The translations under genes and the position numbers were made by a program. A DNA stretch of 64,000 nucleotides, from contig NZ_SOBG01000002.1 in the NCBI RefSeq assembly GCF_004365575.1, positions 192,312 to 256,311 on the forward strand, read 5' to 3'. Source of the stretch: Hypnocyclicus thermotrophus (lineage in GTDB: Bacteria > Fusobacteriota > Fusobacteriia > Fusobacteriales > Fusobacteriaceae). Positions 39,182 to 48,054 of this stretch are shown here, piece by piece (position 1 is the first letter of the stretch; each line of letters opens with the position of its first letter). The notes below the pieces were generated by a model that was not told where the DNA came from, did not search any database, and worked only from the letters and a program-made list of their open reading frames with translations.

Positions 39182-39790
39182 ATGAAAAAAGCTATTATAG
39201 TATTAAATAATAAATTTGATATAAATATAAATTTTGATAATTATGATGTGTATTGTGCTGATGGAGGAGCAAATTATTTATATGAAATAAAAAAAATCCC
39301 TAAATTAATAGTAGGAGATATGGATTCTATAAAAAAAGAAATATTAAAATATTATATAGAAAAAAATGTAAAAATAGAAAAATATCCAAAAGATAAAGAT
39401 ATAACTGATGGAGAATTAATAATAAAAAAAATATATAATAAATATGAAGAAATAATAGTTTTAGGTGCTATTGGTGGGAAAAATTCACATTTTCTAACAA
39501 ATCTTTATTTGTTAGAAAAATATCCTAAAATAAAATATTTTAATAATAACGAAGAAGTTTTTATTATAGAGAAAAACTGTATTTTAAAAAATTATCAAAA
39601 TAAAGAGATATCTTTTATACCAATTGATAAGATGATAAAACTTACTCTTAAAGGGTTTAAATATAATTTAAATAATAAAGATGTTGAAAGAGGGAGCTCT
39701 CTTTTAGTGAGTAATATAGGAATTTTAAACGAATTAGAAATAAAATTTGAAAAAGGTAAAATGATATGTATAATTAATGATTTTATATAA
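39182..39790 (+). CDS. thiN: Thiamine pyrophosphokinase
   Basis: A 202-residue enzyme with YCADGGANYLYE, the metal-binding VGDMDSIKKE and the substrate loop YPKDKDITDGELI of the TPK family. It converts thiamine and ATP to thiamine pyrophosphate and AMP in one step. Its place directly behind a TPP riboswitch and before the thiamine uptake genes supports salvage rather than the ThiL route. Confidence 0.95.
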   Translation: MKKAIIVLNNKFDININFDNYDVYCADGGANYLYEIKKIPKLIVGDMDSIKKEILKYYIEKNVKIEKYPKDKDITDGELIIKKIYNKYEEIIVLGAIGGKNSHFLTNLYLLEKYPKIKYFNNNEEVFIIEKNCILKNYQNKEISFIPIDKMIKLTLKGFKYNLNNKDVERGSSLLVSNIGILNELEIKFEKGKMICIINDFI

Positions 39791-39817
39791 AATATATAAG
39801 ACTAAGGAGGAGATTAA

Positions 39818-40789
39818 ATGAAGAAAATATTATTAATATTTTTATTGTTATCTAATTTTATATTTGGAGAAACGTTAACTGTATATATACCAGATGCAAT
39901 GAAATGGATGGAAAAAGAGATAAAAGATAGTTTTGAATCACAATATGGAGTAGAATTAAAGTTTGTAAAATTTGAAGGTGCAGCTAAAATAGTATCAAGG
40001 TTAAAACTAGAAAAAATAAATCCAAAAGCGGATATAGTAGTAGGACTTAGTAGTTCTACATTAGCACTAGCTAAAAAAGAGGAAATATTAAAGCAATACA
40101 AGCCAGTAAATAGTAATAAAATAAAAGATATAGGACTTGTAATAGACAAAGATTATTTTGCAACTACATTTGATTATGGAGGACTTGCGATAATATATGC
40201 ACCAGATAGATTAAAACAAGTACCTACTAGTTTTAATGATATAATAAAATTAGATAAATCTTTGATTGTAGAAGACCCAAGAACATCTACAACAGGACAA
40301 GATTTTTTATTATGGACAATAGCAATATATAAAGATAATTGGAAAGAGTTTTGGGAAAAATTAAAACCAGCTATTCTTACGATAACACCAGGATGGAGTG
40401 AAGCGTTTAATAAATTTGAGGCTAAAGAAGCGCCTATGATGGTAAGTTATGCTACTGATGGAGCTTATTCAACATATTATTATGGTGGGACATCTTATAA
40501 AGCACTTATACCAAATGAGGGTGGATATGTACAGATAGAAGGAGCAGCTATAATAAATAAAAAAGATATAAAAGACAGTGCATATAAATTTATAGAATTT
40601 TTATTATCAGATGAATTTCAAGAAAAAATACCTTTAAATCAATGGATGTTTCCTGTAACTAATGTAAAATTACCTGCAGCATTTGATTATGCTGAAGAGA
40701 TAAAAAATCCTGTAACTGTATCTGGAGAAGATATTTCTAATAATCTTGAAAAATGGTTAAAAGAATGGGAAGAATTAATGAAAAAATAG
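39818..40789 (+). CDS. thiB: Thiamine ABC transporter substrate-binding protein
   Basis: A 323-residue exported protein (signal MKKILLIFLLLSNFIFG) of the TbpA/ThiB family: TLTVYIPDAMKWMEKEI, FEGAAKIVSRLKLE, ADIVVGLSSST, DYGGLAIIYAPDRL and DPRTSTTGQDFLLW. It captures thiamine or its phosphates in the periplasm. The gene shares the riboswitch transcript with thiN (27 bases apart). There is no lipobox, as expected for a diderm. Confidence 0.9.
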   Translation: MKKILLIFLLLSNFIFGETLTVYIPDAMKWMEKEIKDSFESQYGVELKFVKFEGAAKIVSRLKLEKINPKADIVVGLSSSTLALAKKEEILKQYKPVNSNKIKDIGLVIDKDYFATTFDYGGLAIIYAPDRLKQVPTSFNDIIKLDKSLIVEDPRTSTTGQDFLLWTIAIYKDNWKEFWEKLKPAILTITPGWSEAFNKFEAKEAPMMVSYATDGAYSTYYYGGTSYKALIPNEGGYVQIEGAAIINKKDIKDSAYKFIEFLLSDEFQEKIPLNQWMFPVTNVKLPAAFDYAEEIKNPVTVSGEDISNNLEKWLKEWEELMKK

Positions 40790-40796
40790 GATATTT

Positions 40797-40825
40797 AACC
40801 TCTTGTATTACAAGAGGTTTTTTAT
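40797..40825 (+). terminator. Terminator after thiB
   Basis: AACCTCTTGT stem of 10 bp with a short loop and six T. It separates thiB from thiP. Confidence 0.85.
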
Positions 40826-40945
40826 TTATAAAATTATAGTATATATTTAAAAACAAAGTAAAAATAATAAAATTAAAATAATAAAATTTGTGATATAATA
40901 TAAAAAAATTATTTGTAAAATAAAAAAAGAATTGGATGTGAATTA

Positions 40946-42451
40946 ATGAAAAAAAGGTTTAATAAATTGAATCTAATATACCTCTTACTATGGATTATAC
41001 CTTTTTATATATTTGGTAGAGATTTTTTTAAATTTAAAAGAATAGATAATAGTACAGTTAATGTGATATTATTTACAGTATATCAAGCATTTATTTCATC
41101 AGGATTTGCATTTTTAATAGCAATATTTCCATCTTATTATGTAGCATCACATAATAATAATATATCAAAATTAATAAAAACAACCCTTTTTATACCTTTT
41201 TTATTTCCAGTAGTATCAGCAATTACAGCATTCTCTATTATTGGAAATTTTATGATTTTAAAAAAAATAGGATTTTTATATAGTTTAAAAGCTATAATTG
41301 TCGCAAATGTATTTTATAATACACCAATATTTATAAAATATATCTCAATAGCAATTCAAAGAATACCGAAGAATTTAGAAGAAACATTGGAAATAGAGGG
41401 AATAAAAGGTATAAAAAAATTTTTATATATTGATTTACCATTAATTTTGCCCTCTGTTTTTAGAGCTTTCTTTTTAGTTTTTACTTATTGTTTTACTTCA
41501 CTTGGAATAGTTTTAGGACTTGGTGGAATAAAATACAGTATTTTAGAGGTAGAAATAGCTACAATAATGATGTCTAGTTTGGATTTTTCAAAAGCTTTTT
41601 TACTTGGAATCATTCAATTTATAATATTATCTTTTATAAATGTAATAAATAATATTATTCCACATTATGAATTGGAAAAAAGCGAGATAAAAAAATATAA
41701 AATAAATATATTAGGTAAAATTATAGTAATATTATTTATAATTTTAGAATATATTGTATTAATAATTTCTTTTTTATTTTCAGTATATAATTTTTATGAT
41801 AATAAATTTACATTAAGAGGAATAAAAAATCTTTTTAGTAAAGAATTTAATATTGATTATAAAATAATTGATGCTTTTAAAAATACAACACTAATAGCGA
41901 TAATAACAGCAATTATAGTAATAATTTTCACTTATGTATTTATAAAAAATGAAAATAAATATAGTAATTTTATACTTATGGGAACATTTGGTATATCAAA
42001 TGCATTTATAGCAATAGCTCTTATCTATCTTAATATTTTATATAATATTCCATATATAATATTATTAATAATAGGATTTTTCTATATTACAGTACCACTT
42101 GCATATTCATTTTTACATCATCCTATTAAAACTATAAAGAATGAGATAATAGAAGCAAGTAAAATAGATGGAGCTAATACTTTTGATTTGTTTTTTAAAA
42201 TAGAGTTTCCTATATTAAAAAACAGTTTTATATCAGTATTTATACAGATATTTGCTATAATTTTTGGAGAATTTTCACTTGTATATACTATGCAAATAAG
42301 TGATTACTTTCCTGTAATATCAGTAGTGAACTATTCTTTAGCTAGTGATAAAAAAATATTTGAAAGTATGGCATTAAGTAGTATAGTTTTATTGATTATA
42401 TTTACATTATTTTATCTTTCTGAAAAATTGAGTGATGAAGAAAAAAGATAA
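40946..42451 (+). CDS. thiP: Thiamine ABC transporter permease, ThiP-like
   Basis: A 501-residue membrane protein with about 12 hydrophobic spans and two copies of the binding-protein-dependent permease EAA motif (ETLEIEGIKGIKKFLYIDLP near 150; EIIEASKIDGANTFDLFFKIEFP near 410), the double-length form typical of ThiP. It follows thiB after a terminator. The ATPase thiQ is missing: the next gene is manA. Confidence 0.85.
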   Translation: MKKRFNKLNLIYLLLWIIPFYIFGRDFFKFKRIDNSTVNVILFTVYQAFISSGFAFLIAIFPSYYVASHNNNISKLIKTTLFIPFLFPVVSAITAFSIIGNFMILKKIGFLYSLKAIIVANVFYNTPIFIKYISIAIQRIPKNLEETLEIEGIKGIKKFLYIDLPLILPSVFRAFFLVFTYCFTSLGIVLGLGGIKYSILEVEIATIMMSSLDFSKAFLLGIIQFIILSFINVINNIIPHYELEKSEIKKYKINILGKIIVILFIILEYIVLIISFLFSVYNFYDNKFTLRGIKNLFSKEFNIDYKIIDAFKNTTLIAIITAIIVIIFTYVFIKNENKYSNFILMGTFGISNAFIAIALIYLNILYNIPYIILLIIGFFYITVPLAYSFLHHPIKTIKNEIIEASKIDGANTFDLFFKIEFPILKNSFISVFIQIFAIIFGEFSLVYTMQISDYFPVISVVNYSLASDKKIFESMALSSIVLLIIFTLFYLSEKLSDEEKR

Positions 42452-42531
42452 GAACTATTAATATATCTATAATAAAATAATGTATTGTTTATAATAAAAA
42501 ATAAAAATGAATAAAAAGTAGGAGGTAAAAG

Positions 42532-43503
42532 ATGTATCCTTTAGTTTTTAAAAAAGTACTTATTAAAAAAATTTGGGGTGGAAGGGCCTTTGAAAAAGAA
42601 TTGAACTTTAGGTTAGAAGATAATGATAAATATGGAGAAAGTTGGGAAGTAAGTAGCCATCCTAATGGAATGTCAGTGGTAGAGAATGGGGAGTTCAAAG
42701 GGAAAACTTTACAAGAATTATTAAGTGAATATAAAGGAAAATTAGTTGGAGAGAGAATTTATAAAAAATATGGAGATAAATTTCCTTTATTGATAAAATA
42801 TCTTGATATTAATGATAGACTTTCTGTACAAGTTCATCCAGATGATGAGTATGCATTAAAAAATGAGAATGAATATGGGAAAAGTGAAAGTTGGTATGTA
42901 TTAAAAGCGAGTAGTGACGCTAAATTAATACTTGGAATAAAAGAAGGGATAACAAAAGATATATTTAAAAAGAAAGTAGAAAAAAATGATTTTAATGATT
43001 TATTTAATATAGTAAGAGTAAAGGAAGGCGATTTAATAAATATAAATCCAGGAACAGTTCATGCATCATTAGAAGGTTCTATACTTATTTGTGAACCACA
43101 ACAAAATTCTGATTCAACATATAGAATATATGACTTTGATAGAATAGTAGATGGTAAAAAAAGAGAGCTTCATATAGATAAAGCACTTGATGTAATAAAA
43201 TTTGATGAAAAAGCAAAAATAATTAATGAAAATAGTGTGGAAAGTATAAAAAAAGAGAATTTCATAAAGAAAGAGTTAACAAAGGATAAATACTATGATC
43301 TTGAAATATTAGAGATAAAAAAAGAATACAATGAAAAAGCAGAAGATTTATTTAAAGTGTATATGATATTAGAAGGTGAAGGGGAAATAGAGTATGATAA
43401 TAATAAATATAATATAAAAAAAGGTAAAAGTTATCTAATACCTGCAAATTTAGAAATTAATATAAATGGTAAAGTGAAAATATTGAGAATTATACCTAAA
43501 TAA
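42532..43503 (+). CDS. manA: Mannose-6-phosphate isomerase, class I
   Basis: A 323-residue cupin-type isomerase. Zinc ligands lie in SVQVHPDDEYA and GTVHASLEGSILICEPQQNSD; the N-terminus WGGRAFEKELNF is typical of the short bacterial type. It interconverts mannose 6-phosphate and fructose 6-phosphate. AGGAGG precedes the ATG, and an intrinsic terminator follows. Confidence 0.93.
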   Translation: MYPLVFKKVLIKKIWGGRAFEKELNFRLEDNDKYGESWEVSSHPNGMSVVENGEFKGKTLQELLSEYKGKLVGERIYKKYGDKFPLLIKYLDINDRLSVQVHPDDEYALKNENEYGKSESWYVLKASSDAKLILGIKEGITKDIFKKKVEKNDFNDLFNIVRVKEGDLININPGTVHASLEGSILICEPQQNSDSTYRIYDFDRIVDGKKRELHIDKALDVIKFDEKAKIINENSVESIKKENFIKKELTKDKYYDLEILEIKKEYNEKAEDLFKVYMILEGEGEIEYDNNKYNIKKGKSYLIPANLEININGKVKILRIIPK

Positions 43504-43516
43504 TATATTTTTTAAA

Positions 43517-43544
43517 TAAAAGGAGCGAATGCTCTTTTTTTTAT
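43517..43544 (+). terminator. Terminator of manA
   Basis: AAAAGGAGC/GCTCTTTT stem (one G-U) with loop GAAT and a T-tract. Confidence 0.8.
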
Positions 43545-43711
43545 TTGAAACATAAGATAATTAAATTTATTTATCTATTAAAATTAAATAAATATACTAA
43601 ATATATATAAAAATTTATTTTTATATATTTAATTAATTCGTATAATTGTGTTAAGATATCATATATAATTAAAAGTAAATTAATTGTATGTAAAAAAAGG
43701 AGGGGGTTATA

Positions 43712-44926
43712 ATGTTAGGATTAGCTGAAAAAGAAACATTACTTAATATTGAAGAAAAAATAGAATTATCAAGTTATTTTCAACCGATAATTTCATTAAA
43801 AGAAAATAAAATTATTGGATATGAATTATTACTTCGTGGAATTATTAATAAAGAAGTAATATCACCAGAAAATATATATAATGTTTTTGAATCAAATAAT
43901 GAACTTATTGACTTTGATTTTAAAGTAGTAAAACATCATATAAAGGAGATATCAAAAATTTATAATGAAAATTATTTATATTCAGTTAATATTAGTTTTC
44001 CAAATAAAAAATTATCTACTATAGATGAAACTATGTTAAAAATAAATATAAATGAAATAGTAGAAAAAATAAAAAAATACAGAATGGACACTAAAAATAT
44101 TATTATAGAGATAAGTGAAAATGAGGTAGTTTCTACAGGAGTACAAATAGCATTTGTAAATCAATTAAAAGAAAAAGGGTTTTTAGTAGCACTTGATGAT
44201 GTTGGTAAAAATAATAGTAATTTTTCTAAATTGGTAGATTTAAAACCAGATATTTTAAAAATAGATAAAAGTCTAATAAAAGATATAGAAAAAAGTGGAT
44301 ATAAAAGTTCTATAGTAAAAAATATAATATCAATAGCAGAAGAAACAGGAAGTATTGTAATAACAGAAGGAGTAGAAAAAATAGAAGAGCTTGAAAAAAT
44401 TACTTGGCTTGGTTGTGATCTTGTACAAGGATATTTTTATAGTAAAGCAATGGAAATAAAAAAAATAGATATCTATAACATCATTAATAAGATAGAGTGG
44501 GGGAAAAATAAAGTTATTCAATATATTGATATGAGAATGAAACAAATAATAGATAATGAAATAATATGTAATGATATTATACTACAAGCAGAAAGAACTT
44601 TTGTTTTGTTTGGTAATGAATTTGCTGCATTTTCCTATAATTTATTTAGAAAATTTTCTAAAATAGAAGCTGTATATTTATTAAATGAAAAAGGGATACA
44701 AATAAGTGATACATTTTTGAATAAAGAGATAAAGATAAAGAAAAATAAAATATTTCATCCAGCTAGAATAGGAGATAATCATAACTTAAAAGAGTATTAT
44801 TATAATTTGAAATATAAAGAAATGTATGTATCTGATGTATATATCTCAAAAGCTACTGGAAATAGATGTATAACAATATCTAAAAAAATTATAAATAATA
44901 TATTATGTGTAGATATAAAAATATAA
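43712..44926 (+). CDS. EAL-domain c-di-GMP phosphodiesterase with C-terminal Cache/PAS-like domain
   Basis: A 404-residue protein. The EAL domain (about 15-265) has YFQPIISLKENKIIGYELLLRG, SVNISF, IEISEN, ALDDVGKNNSN, DILKIDKSLI, TEGVE and GYFYSKAM. The acidic pair DD and other metal ligands are kept, but the usual DDFGTG loop reads DDVGKN. The C-terminal 130 residues end with SDVYISKATGNRCITIS, like the Cache/YkuI C-terminal sensor. AGGAGGGGG precedes the ATG. Confidence 0.87.
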   Translation: MLGLAEKETLLNIEEKIELSSYFQPIISLKENKIIGYELLLRGIINKEVISPENIYNVFESNNELIDFDFKVVKHHIKEISKIYNENYLYSVNISFPNKKLSTIDETMLKININEIVEKIKKYRMDTKNIIIEISENEVVSTGVQIAFVNQLKEKGFLVALDDVGKNNSNFSKLVDLKPDILKIDKSLIKDIEKSGYKSSIVKNIISIAEETGSIVITEGVEKIEELEKITWLGCDLVQGYFYSKAMEIKKIDIYNIINKIEWGKNKVIQYIDMRMKQIIDNEIICNDIILQAERTFVLFGNEFAAFSYNLFRKFSKIEAVYLLNEKGIQISDTFLNKEIKIKKNKIFHPARIGDNHNLKEYYYNLKYKEMYVSDVYISKATGNRCITISKKIINNILCVDIKI

Positions 44927-44955
44927 AGGAGGTTTTACTCCTTTATATTTTTTTT
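44923..44955 (+). terminator. Terminator of the EAL gene
   Basis: ATAAAGGAG stem of 9 bp, loop GTTTTA, then nine T after one A. Confidence 0.85.
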
Positions 44956-45003
44956 GATGATTTTAATATTAAATAAATTTATATAATGTAAATTAATATC
45001 TCG

Positions 45004-45035
45004 TAATTGTATTTTGCAACAAATAATTGTATTTT
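45004..45035 (+). promoter_or_regulatory. Direct repeats upstream of the LytTR gene
   Basis: TAATTGTATTTT occurs at 45004-45015 and exactly again at 45024-45035, 20 bases apart, or about two helical turns. LytTR regulators bind direct repeats so spaced, so this is a likely autoregulatory operator. Confidence 0.55.
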
Positions 45036-45124
45036 ATCATTTAGAAAAAGTAAAAATTTTAAAAATATAGTATTATTATATTAGAAAAGAATATATATGG
45101 AAATTTAAAGAAAAGAGGGGGAAT

Positions 45125-45682
45125 ATGAAAATAAAATTAATATGTGATGAAAATAAAAAAGAAAATTATATAAAAAAAATTATTGAAAAGGGTTTTGAAA
45201 TAGTTGAAAATAGCAAAATTTTATTAGTTGAAAAAGGTTATGAAAATAAAATAAAAAATGATATATATATTGTATTTAATGAAAATAATTTTGAAAAAAT
45301 ATTTGAACTTATAAAAATAATACAAAATCAGAAAATAATAAGAAATGAAAAATTTATAACTGTAAAAAATGCAGAAAATTTTGAATTAATTAAATATGAA
45401 AAAATACAATATTTTGTTGCTGATAGAAACAAAATTTTTTGTGTAGTTGAAAATAATAAAAAATTTTATGAAGTAAAAGAAAAACTTTATTACCTAGAAA
45501 AAACATTAGATTCTAAAATGTTTATACGTGTTAGTAAATCTCATATTGTAAATGTTTTAAATATAAAAGAGATAGTACCTTGGTTTAATAGTAAATTAAT
45601 TATAAAATTTAAAGGAACAAACAAAACTGTAGAGGTAACTCGTAGTTATTTAAAAGATTTTAAAAAATTTTTAGGAATATAG
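45125..45682 (+). CDS. LytTR-family DNA-binding regulator
   Basis: A 185-residue protein whose C-terminal 95 residues are a LytTR domain (YFVADRNKIFCVVENNKKFYEVKEKL, FIRVSKSHIVNVLNIKEIVPWFNSKLIIKF, VTRSYLKDFKKFLGI). The N-terminal 85 residues are not a full receiver domain and lack an acidic pocket. It is paired with a DUF3021-like membrane protein 9 bases downstream, the usual one-component arrangement in which the membrane partner restrains the regulator. Confidence 0.88.
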   Translation: MKIKLICDENKKENYIKKIIEKGFEIVENSKILLVEKGYENKIKNDIYIVFNENNFEKIFELIKIIQNQKIIRNEKFITVKNAENFELIKYEKIQYFVADRNKIFCVVENNKKFYEVKEKLYYLEKTLDSKMFIRVSKSHIVNVLNIKEIVPWFNSKLIIKFKGTNKTVEVTRSYLKDFKKFLGI

Positions 45683-45691
45683 GAGGCTAAA

Positions 45692-46108
45692 ATGAATATA
45701 AAAAATTATATAATAAATAATTTAGTATCAGCATTTATTGGGATTTGTATAGGTGGTTTTTATCTTTTAGTTTTATTAAGTAAATATATAGTTTTAAAAT
45801 ATTTATTAATATCACTGGGATTAAGTAGTTTAATAGGAATATTTATTGGAAATGTAGCAATGATTATTTTTTGGTTATTTAAAAAAAATATATTAAAAAA
45901 ATTATGGATCGCTTATTTAATAGAGAGTATAGTTGTGATGTTATTAACAGCAATCTTTAGTTATTTAATGGGAGTAAGAGGAATAATTTATATTTTAATA
46001 ATGAGTTTTATAGCAATGATATTTGCAAATACTTTTTCGTATATTCATTATAGATATTTTGCTAAATTAAACAAAAAATTAAAAGAATATCAAGAAAAAA
46101 TTAGTTAA
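45692..46108 (+). CDS. DUF3021-like four-span membrane protein
   Basis: A 138-residue protein with four hydrophobic spans (about 10-35, 37-65, 70-95, 97-120) and a basic tail. Length, topology and position after a LytTR gene fit the DUF3021 family, a proposed partner that controls the regulator. AGGAGG precedes the ATG. Confidence 0.75.
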   Translation: MNIKNYIINNLVSAFIGICIGGFYLLVLLSKYIVLKYLLISLGLSSLIGIFIGNVAMIIFWLFKKNILKKLWIAYLIESIVVMLLTAIFSYLMGVRGIIYILIMSFIAMIFANTFSYIHYRYFAKLNKKLKEYQEKIS

Positions 46109-46137
46109 AAGGACTTTAAATTAAAAGTCCTTTTTTA
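46107..46137 (+). terminator. Terminator of the LytTR operon
   Basis: AAAAGGACTTT stem of 11 bp, 6-base loop, T-tract. Confidence 0.85.
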
Positions 46138-46154
46138 AATAGAAAATTTATGAC

Positions 46155-46202
46155 TTTTTATTTCTTCACATTTTTTCCATAACTATATTATAATATTATT
46201 AT
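46155..46202 (+). promoter_or_regulatory. Shared promoter block, copy A
   Basis: A 48-base block identical at 47 positions to 53679-53726. It contains TTCACA (46165-46170), an 18-base spacer and TATAAT (46189-46194). Both copies stand before polyferredoxin genes. TTCACA and a TTCATA-like half follow each other about 11 bases apart, as in OmpR-family tandem sites (inference). Confidence 0.75.
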
Positions 46203-46276
46203 CTTTAAATATTTTAAAGGATTTTTAATAAAAAAAAGTATATTATATTCATGTAAAAATATTAAGGAGGTAGGTT

Positions 46277-47701
46277 ATGAAAAAGCAATTAGGAATTATG
46301 TCAAGAAAAATTTTACAGGGATTATTTTTAATTTATATTTTATTTGTAAGTTTAGGACATGCATTTAACTGGAAAATAGGAGAAAATTTACATGGAATAT
46401 GCCCATTTGGAGCAATAGAAACTTTTTATACTTGGATAACAACGAATAATTTTATACATCATACAGGAGTAGGAAATTATTTTATATTATTAGGGCTAGT
46501 ATTTACATTAATAATTTCAGGAGCATTTTTTTGTGGTTGGATATGTCCATTTGGTACAGTGCAAGAATTTTTAGGAAAATTAGGTAAAAAAATCTTTAAG
46601 AAAAAATATAATAATATTATACCTAAAAAGTTAGATTCAATATTAAGATATTTTAAATATTTATTTTTAATATTTATATTAGTGCAAACAGCTAGAAATT
46701 TTAAACTTGTATTTGAAAATATAGATCCGTATTATACTTTTTTTAATATTTGGAGTGATGAAATAGCTATTTCAGGATATATTGTATTAACTATTACTTT
46801 ATTATTGTCATTAATTGTAGAAAGACCTTATTGTAAATATATGTGTCCATTAGGAGCAATAAATGGAATATTTAATTTTAAAAGTATTATTCAGATAAAA
46901 AGAGATAATAATAATTGTATTAATTGTGGTGCTTGTGATAAAGTATGTCCTGTTGGAATTAATGTATCAATAGCTAAAGAGATTTCAGATCCAAGATGTA
47001 TAAGATGTGCAGAATGTGTAGCAATATGTCCAGTTAATAAAACAAAAGATACACTTAACTTTAAAATAAGCTTATTAAAAAATAAAAAATTAAATATTAG
47101 TAAATTAATGTTAATTTCATTAATAATATTTTTAACACCTATTTTTATAGGTAGTATAACAGGCGGATTTAAAGAAGATACAAGTGATAGAAAATATGAA
47201 ACTGCAAATGATATAAAAGGTTCTTATACAATTAATGAGATCTCTGAACATTATAATATCACAGCAGAGGGACTTATTCATACATTTAATATTGAAGATA
47301 ATAGAGATCAAAAATTAAATGATTTATTAGAAAAAAGTGGATTTTCTATAGAAACATTAAGGGTTTATATGGAGAATATTGATAAACCATTAAAAGATGT
47401 ATTAGAAGATTATCCTGAAAAATATGAGGCCAATAAAACATTAAGAGAATTAGCAAAAGAAAATGAAGCAGGTGTTATTGCAAAATTATTTAATTCATCT
47501 GAAGAAGACACTACAGTTGAAATAAAAAGAAAAACAATGTTAGTAGAAATAAAAAATATAATAAAAGATTATAATGATTTTCTAAACACATTTAATATAA
47601 ATAAAGATGAACCATTAAATACAACGTTAAAAGATATTATTGATAAATATAGTATAGAAATGGAAGATATTAAAACTTATGTAGAAGATAATAAAAAATA
47701 A
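46277..47701 (+). CDS. Membrane polyferredoxin (NapH/CcoG-like) with extra C-terminal repeats
   Basis: A 474-residue protein with about five transmembrane spans before residue 300. It has two membrane-linked motifs (CGWICPFG near 90, CKYMCPLG near 190) and two [4Fe-4S] ferredoxin motifs (CINCGACDKVCP and CIRCAECVAICP, about 213-255). After a last span near 275-295, residues 305-474 hold loose repeats of a pattern like HTFNI-x-LND-x-FSIETLRVYME and NTFNI-x-LNT-x-YSIEMEDIKTYVE. It probably moves electrons at the membrane. A conserved promoter block precedes it. Confidence 0.8.
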   Translation: MKKQLGIMSRKILQGLFLIYILFVSLGHAFNWKIGENLHGICPFGAIETFYTWITTNNFIHHTGVGNYFILLGLVFTLIISGAFFCGWICPFGTVQEFLGKLGKKIFKKKYNNIIPKKLDSILRYFKYLFLIFILVQTARNFKLVFENIDPYYTFFNIWSDEIAISGYIVLTITLLLSLIVERPYCKYMCPLGAINGIFNFKSIIQIKRDNNNCINCGACDKVCPVGINVSIAKEISDPRCIRCAECVAICPVNKTKDTLNFKISLLKNKKLNISKLMLISLIIFLTPIFIGSITGGFKEDTSDRKYETANDIKGSYTINEISEHYNITAEGLIHTFNIEDNRDQKLNDLLEKSGFSIETLRVYMENIDKPLKDVLEDYPEKYEANKTLRELAKENEAGVIAKLFNSSEEDTTVEIKRKTMLVEIKNIIKDYNDFLNTFNINKDEPLNTTLKDIIDKYSIEMEDIKTYVEDNKK

Positions 47702-47735
47702 AAAATAGGATTTCATTTTGAAATCCTATTTTTTA
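47701..47735 (+). terminator. Terminator of the first polyferredoxin gene
   Basis: AAAATAGGATTTCA stem of about 14 bp with a short loop and six T. Confidence 0.9.
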
Positions 47736-47756
47736 TCTTAAATATTTAAATATTTA

Positions 47757-47785
47757 TTGACAAATATAAAGTTATAGAATATAAT
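47757..47785 (+). promoter_or_regulatory. Consensus promoter of mrp-nifX
   Basis: TTGACA, 17 bases, TATAAT: a perfect consensus. The start point should fall at the palindrome 47791-47802. Confidence 0.85.
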
Positions 47786-47790
47786 TTAAA

Positions 47791-47802
47791 GTGCATATGC
47801 AC
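47791..47802. promoter_or_regulatory. Operator-like palindrome GTGCATATGCAC
   Basis: A perfect 12-bp palindrome 5 bases after the -10 box, covering the expected start point. A variant with one changed base, GTGCATATACAC, lies directly after the -10 box of the ACR3-like gene (49430-49441). The position is that of a repressor site; the regulator is unknown. Confidence 0.65.
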
Positions 47803-48054
47803 ATTTTATTTTAGTGAGATATAATAACTTTTAAATAAACTTTAAAATGGGTAGTTGCAAGAAAGATTATTAAAAAATTTTAATTATTATAAAGAATGGA
47901 ATTTTATATTAATTAAATAAGTTTAATTGTATCTTTTAATTAAAAAATATTTAAAAATTAGATAATGTTTAAATAAATATATAAATTTAAAGTAATAAAA
48001 TTAATAATAGATGGTTAAAAGAGTTGAAAATTTAGAAATTTTAAGGAGGAGAAA
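47803..48054 (+). other. Long AT-rich leader of mrp-nifX
   Basis: About 250 bases separate the predicted start from the mrp ATG. No known riboswitch was recognised. An ATG at 47848 opens a nine-codon frame, MGSCKKDY-stop, without a good RBS. Confidence 0.45.

Noticed and set aside
39814-40149. A 111-codon minus-strand frame over the start of thiB
   Set aside because: It mirrors the codon bias of the plus-strand gene, with no family match or RBS.
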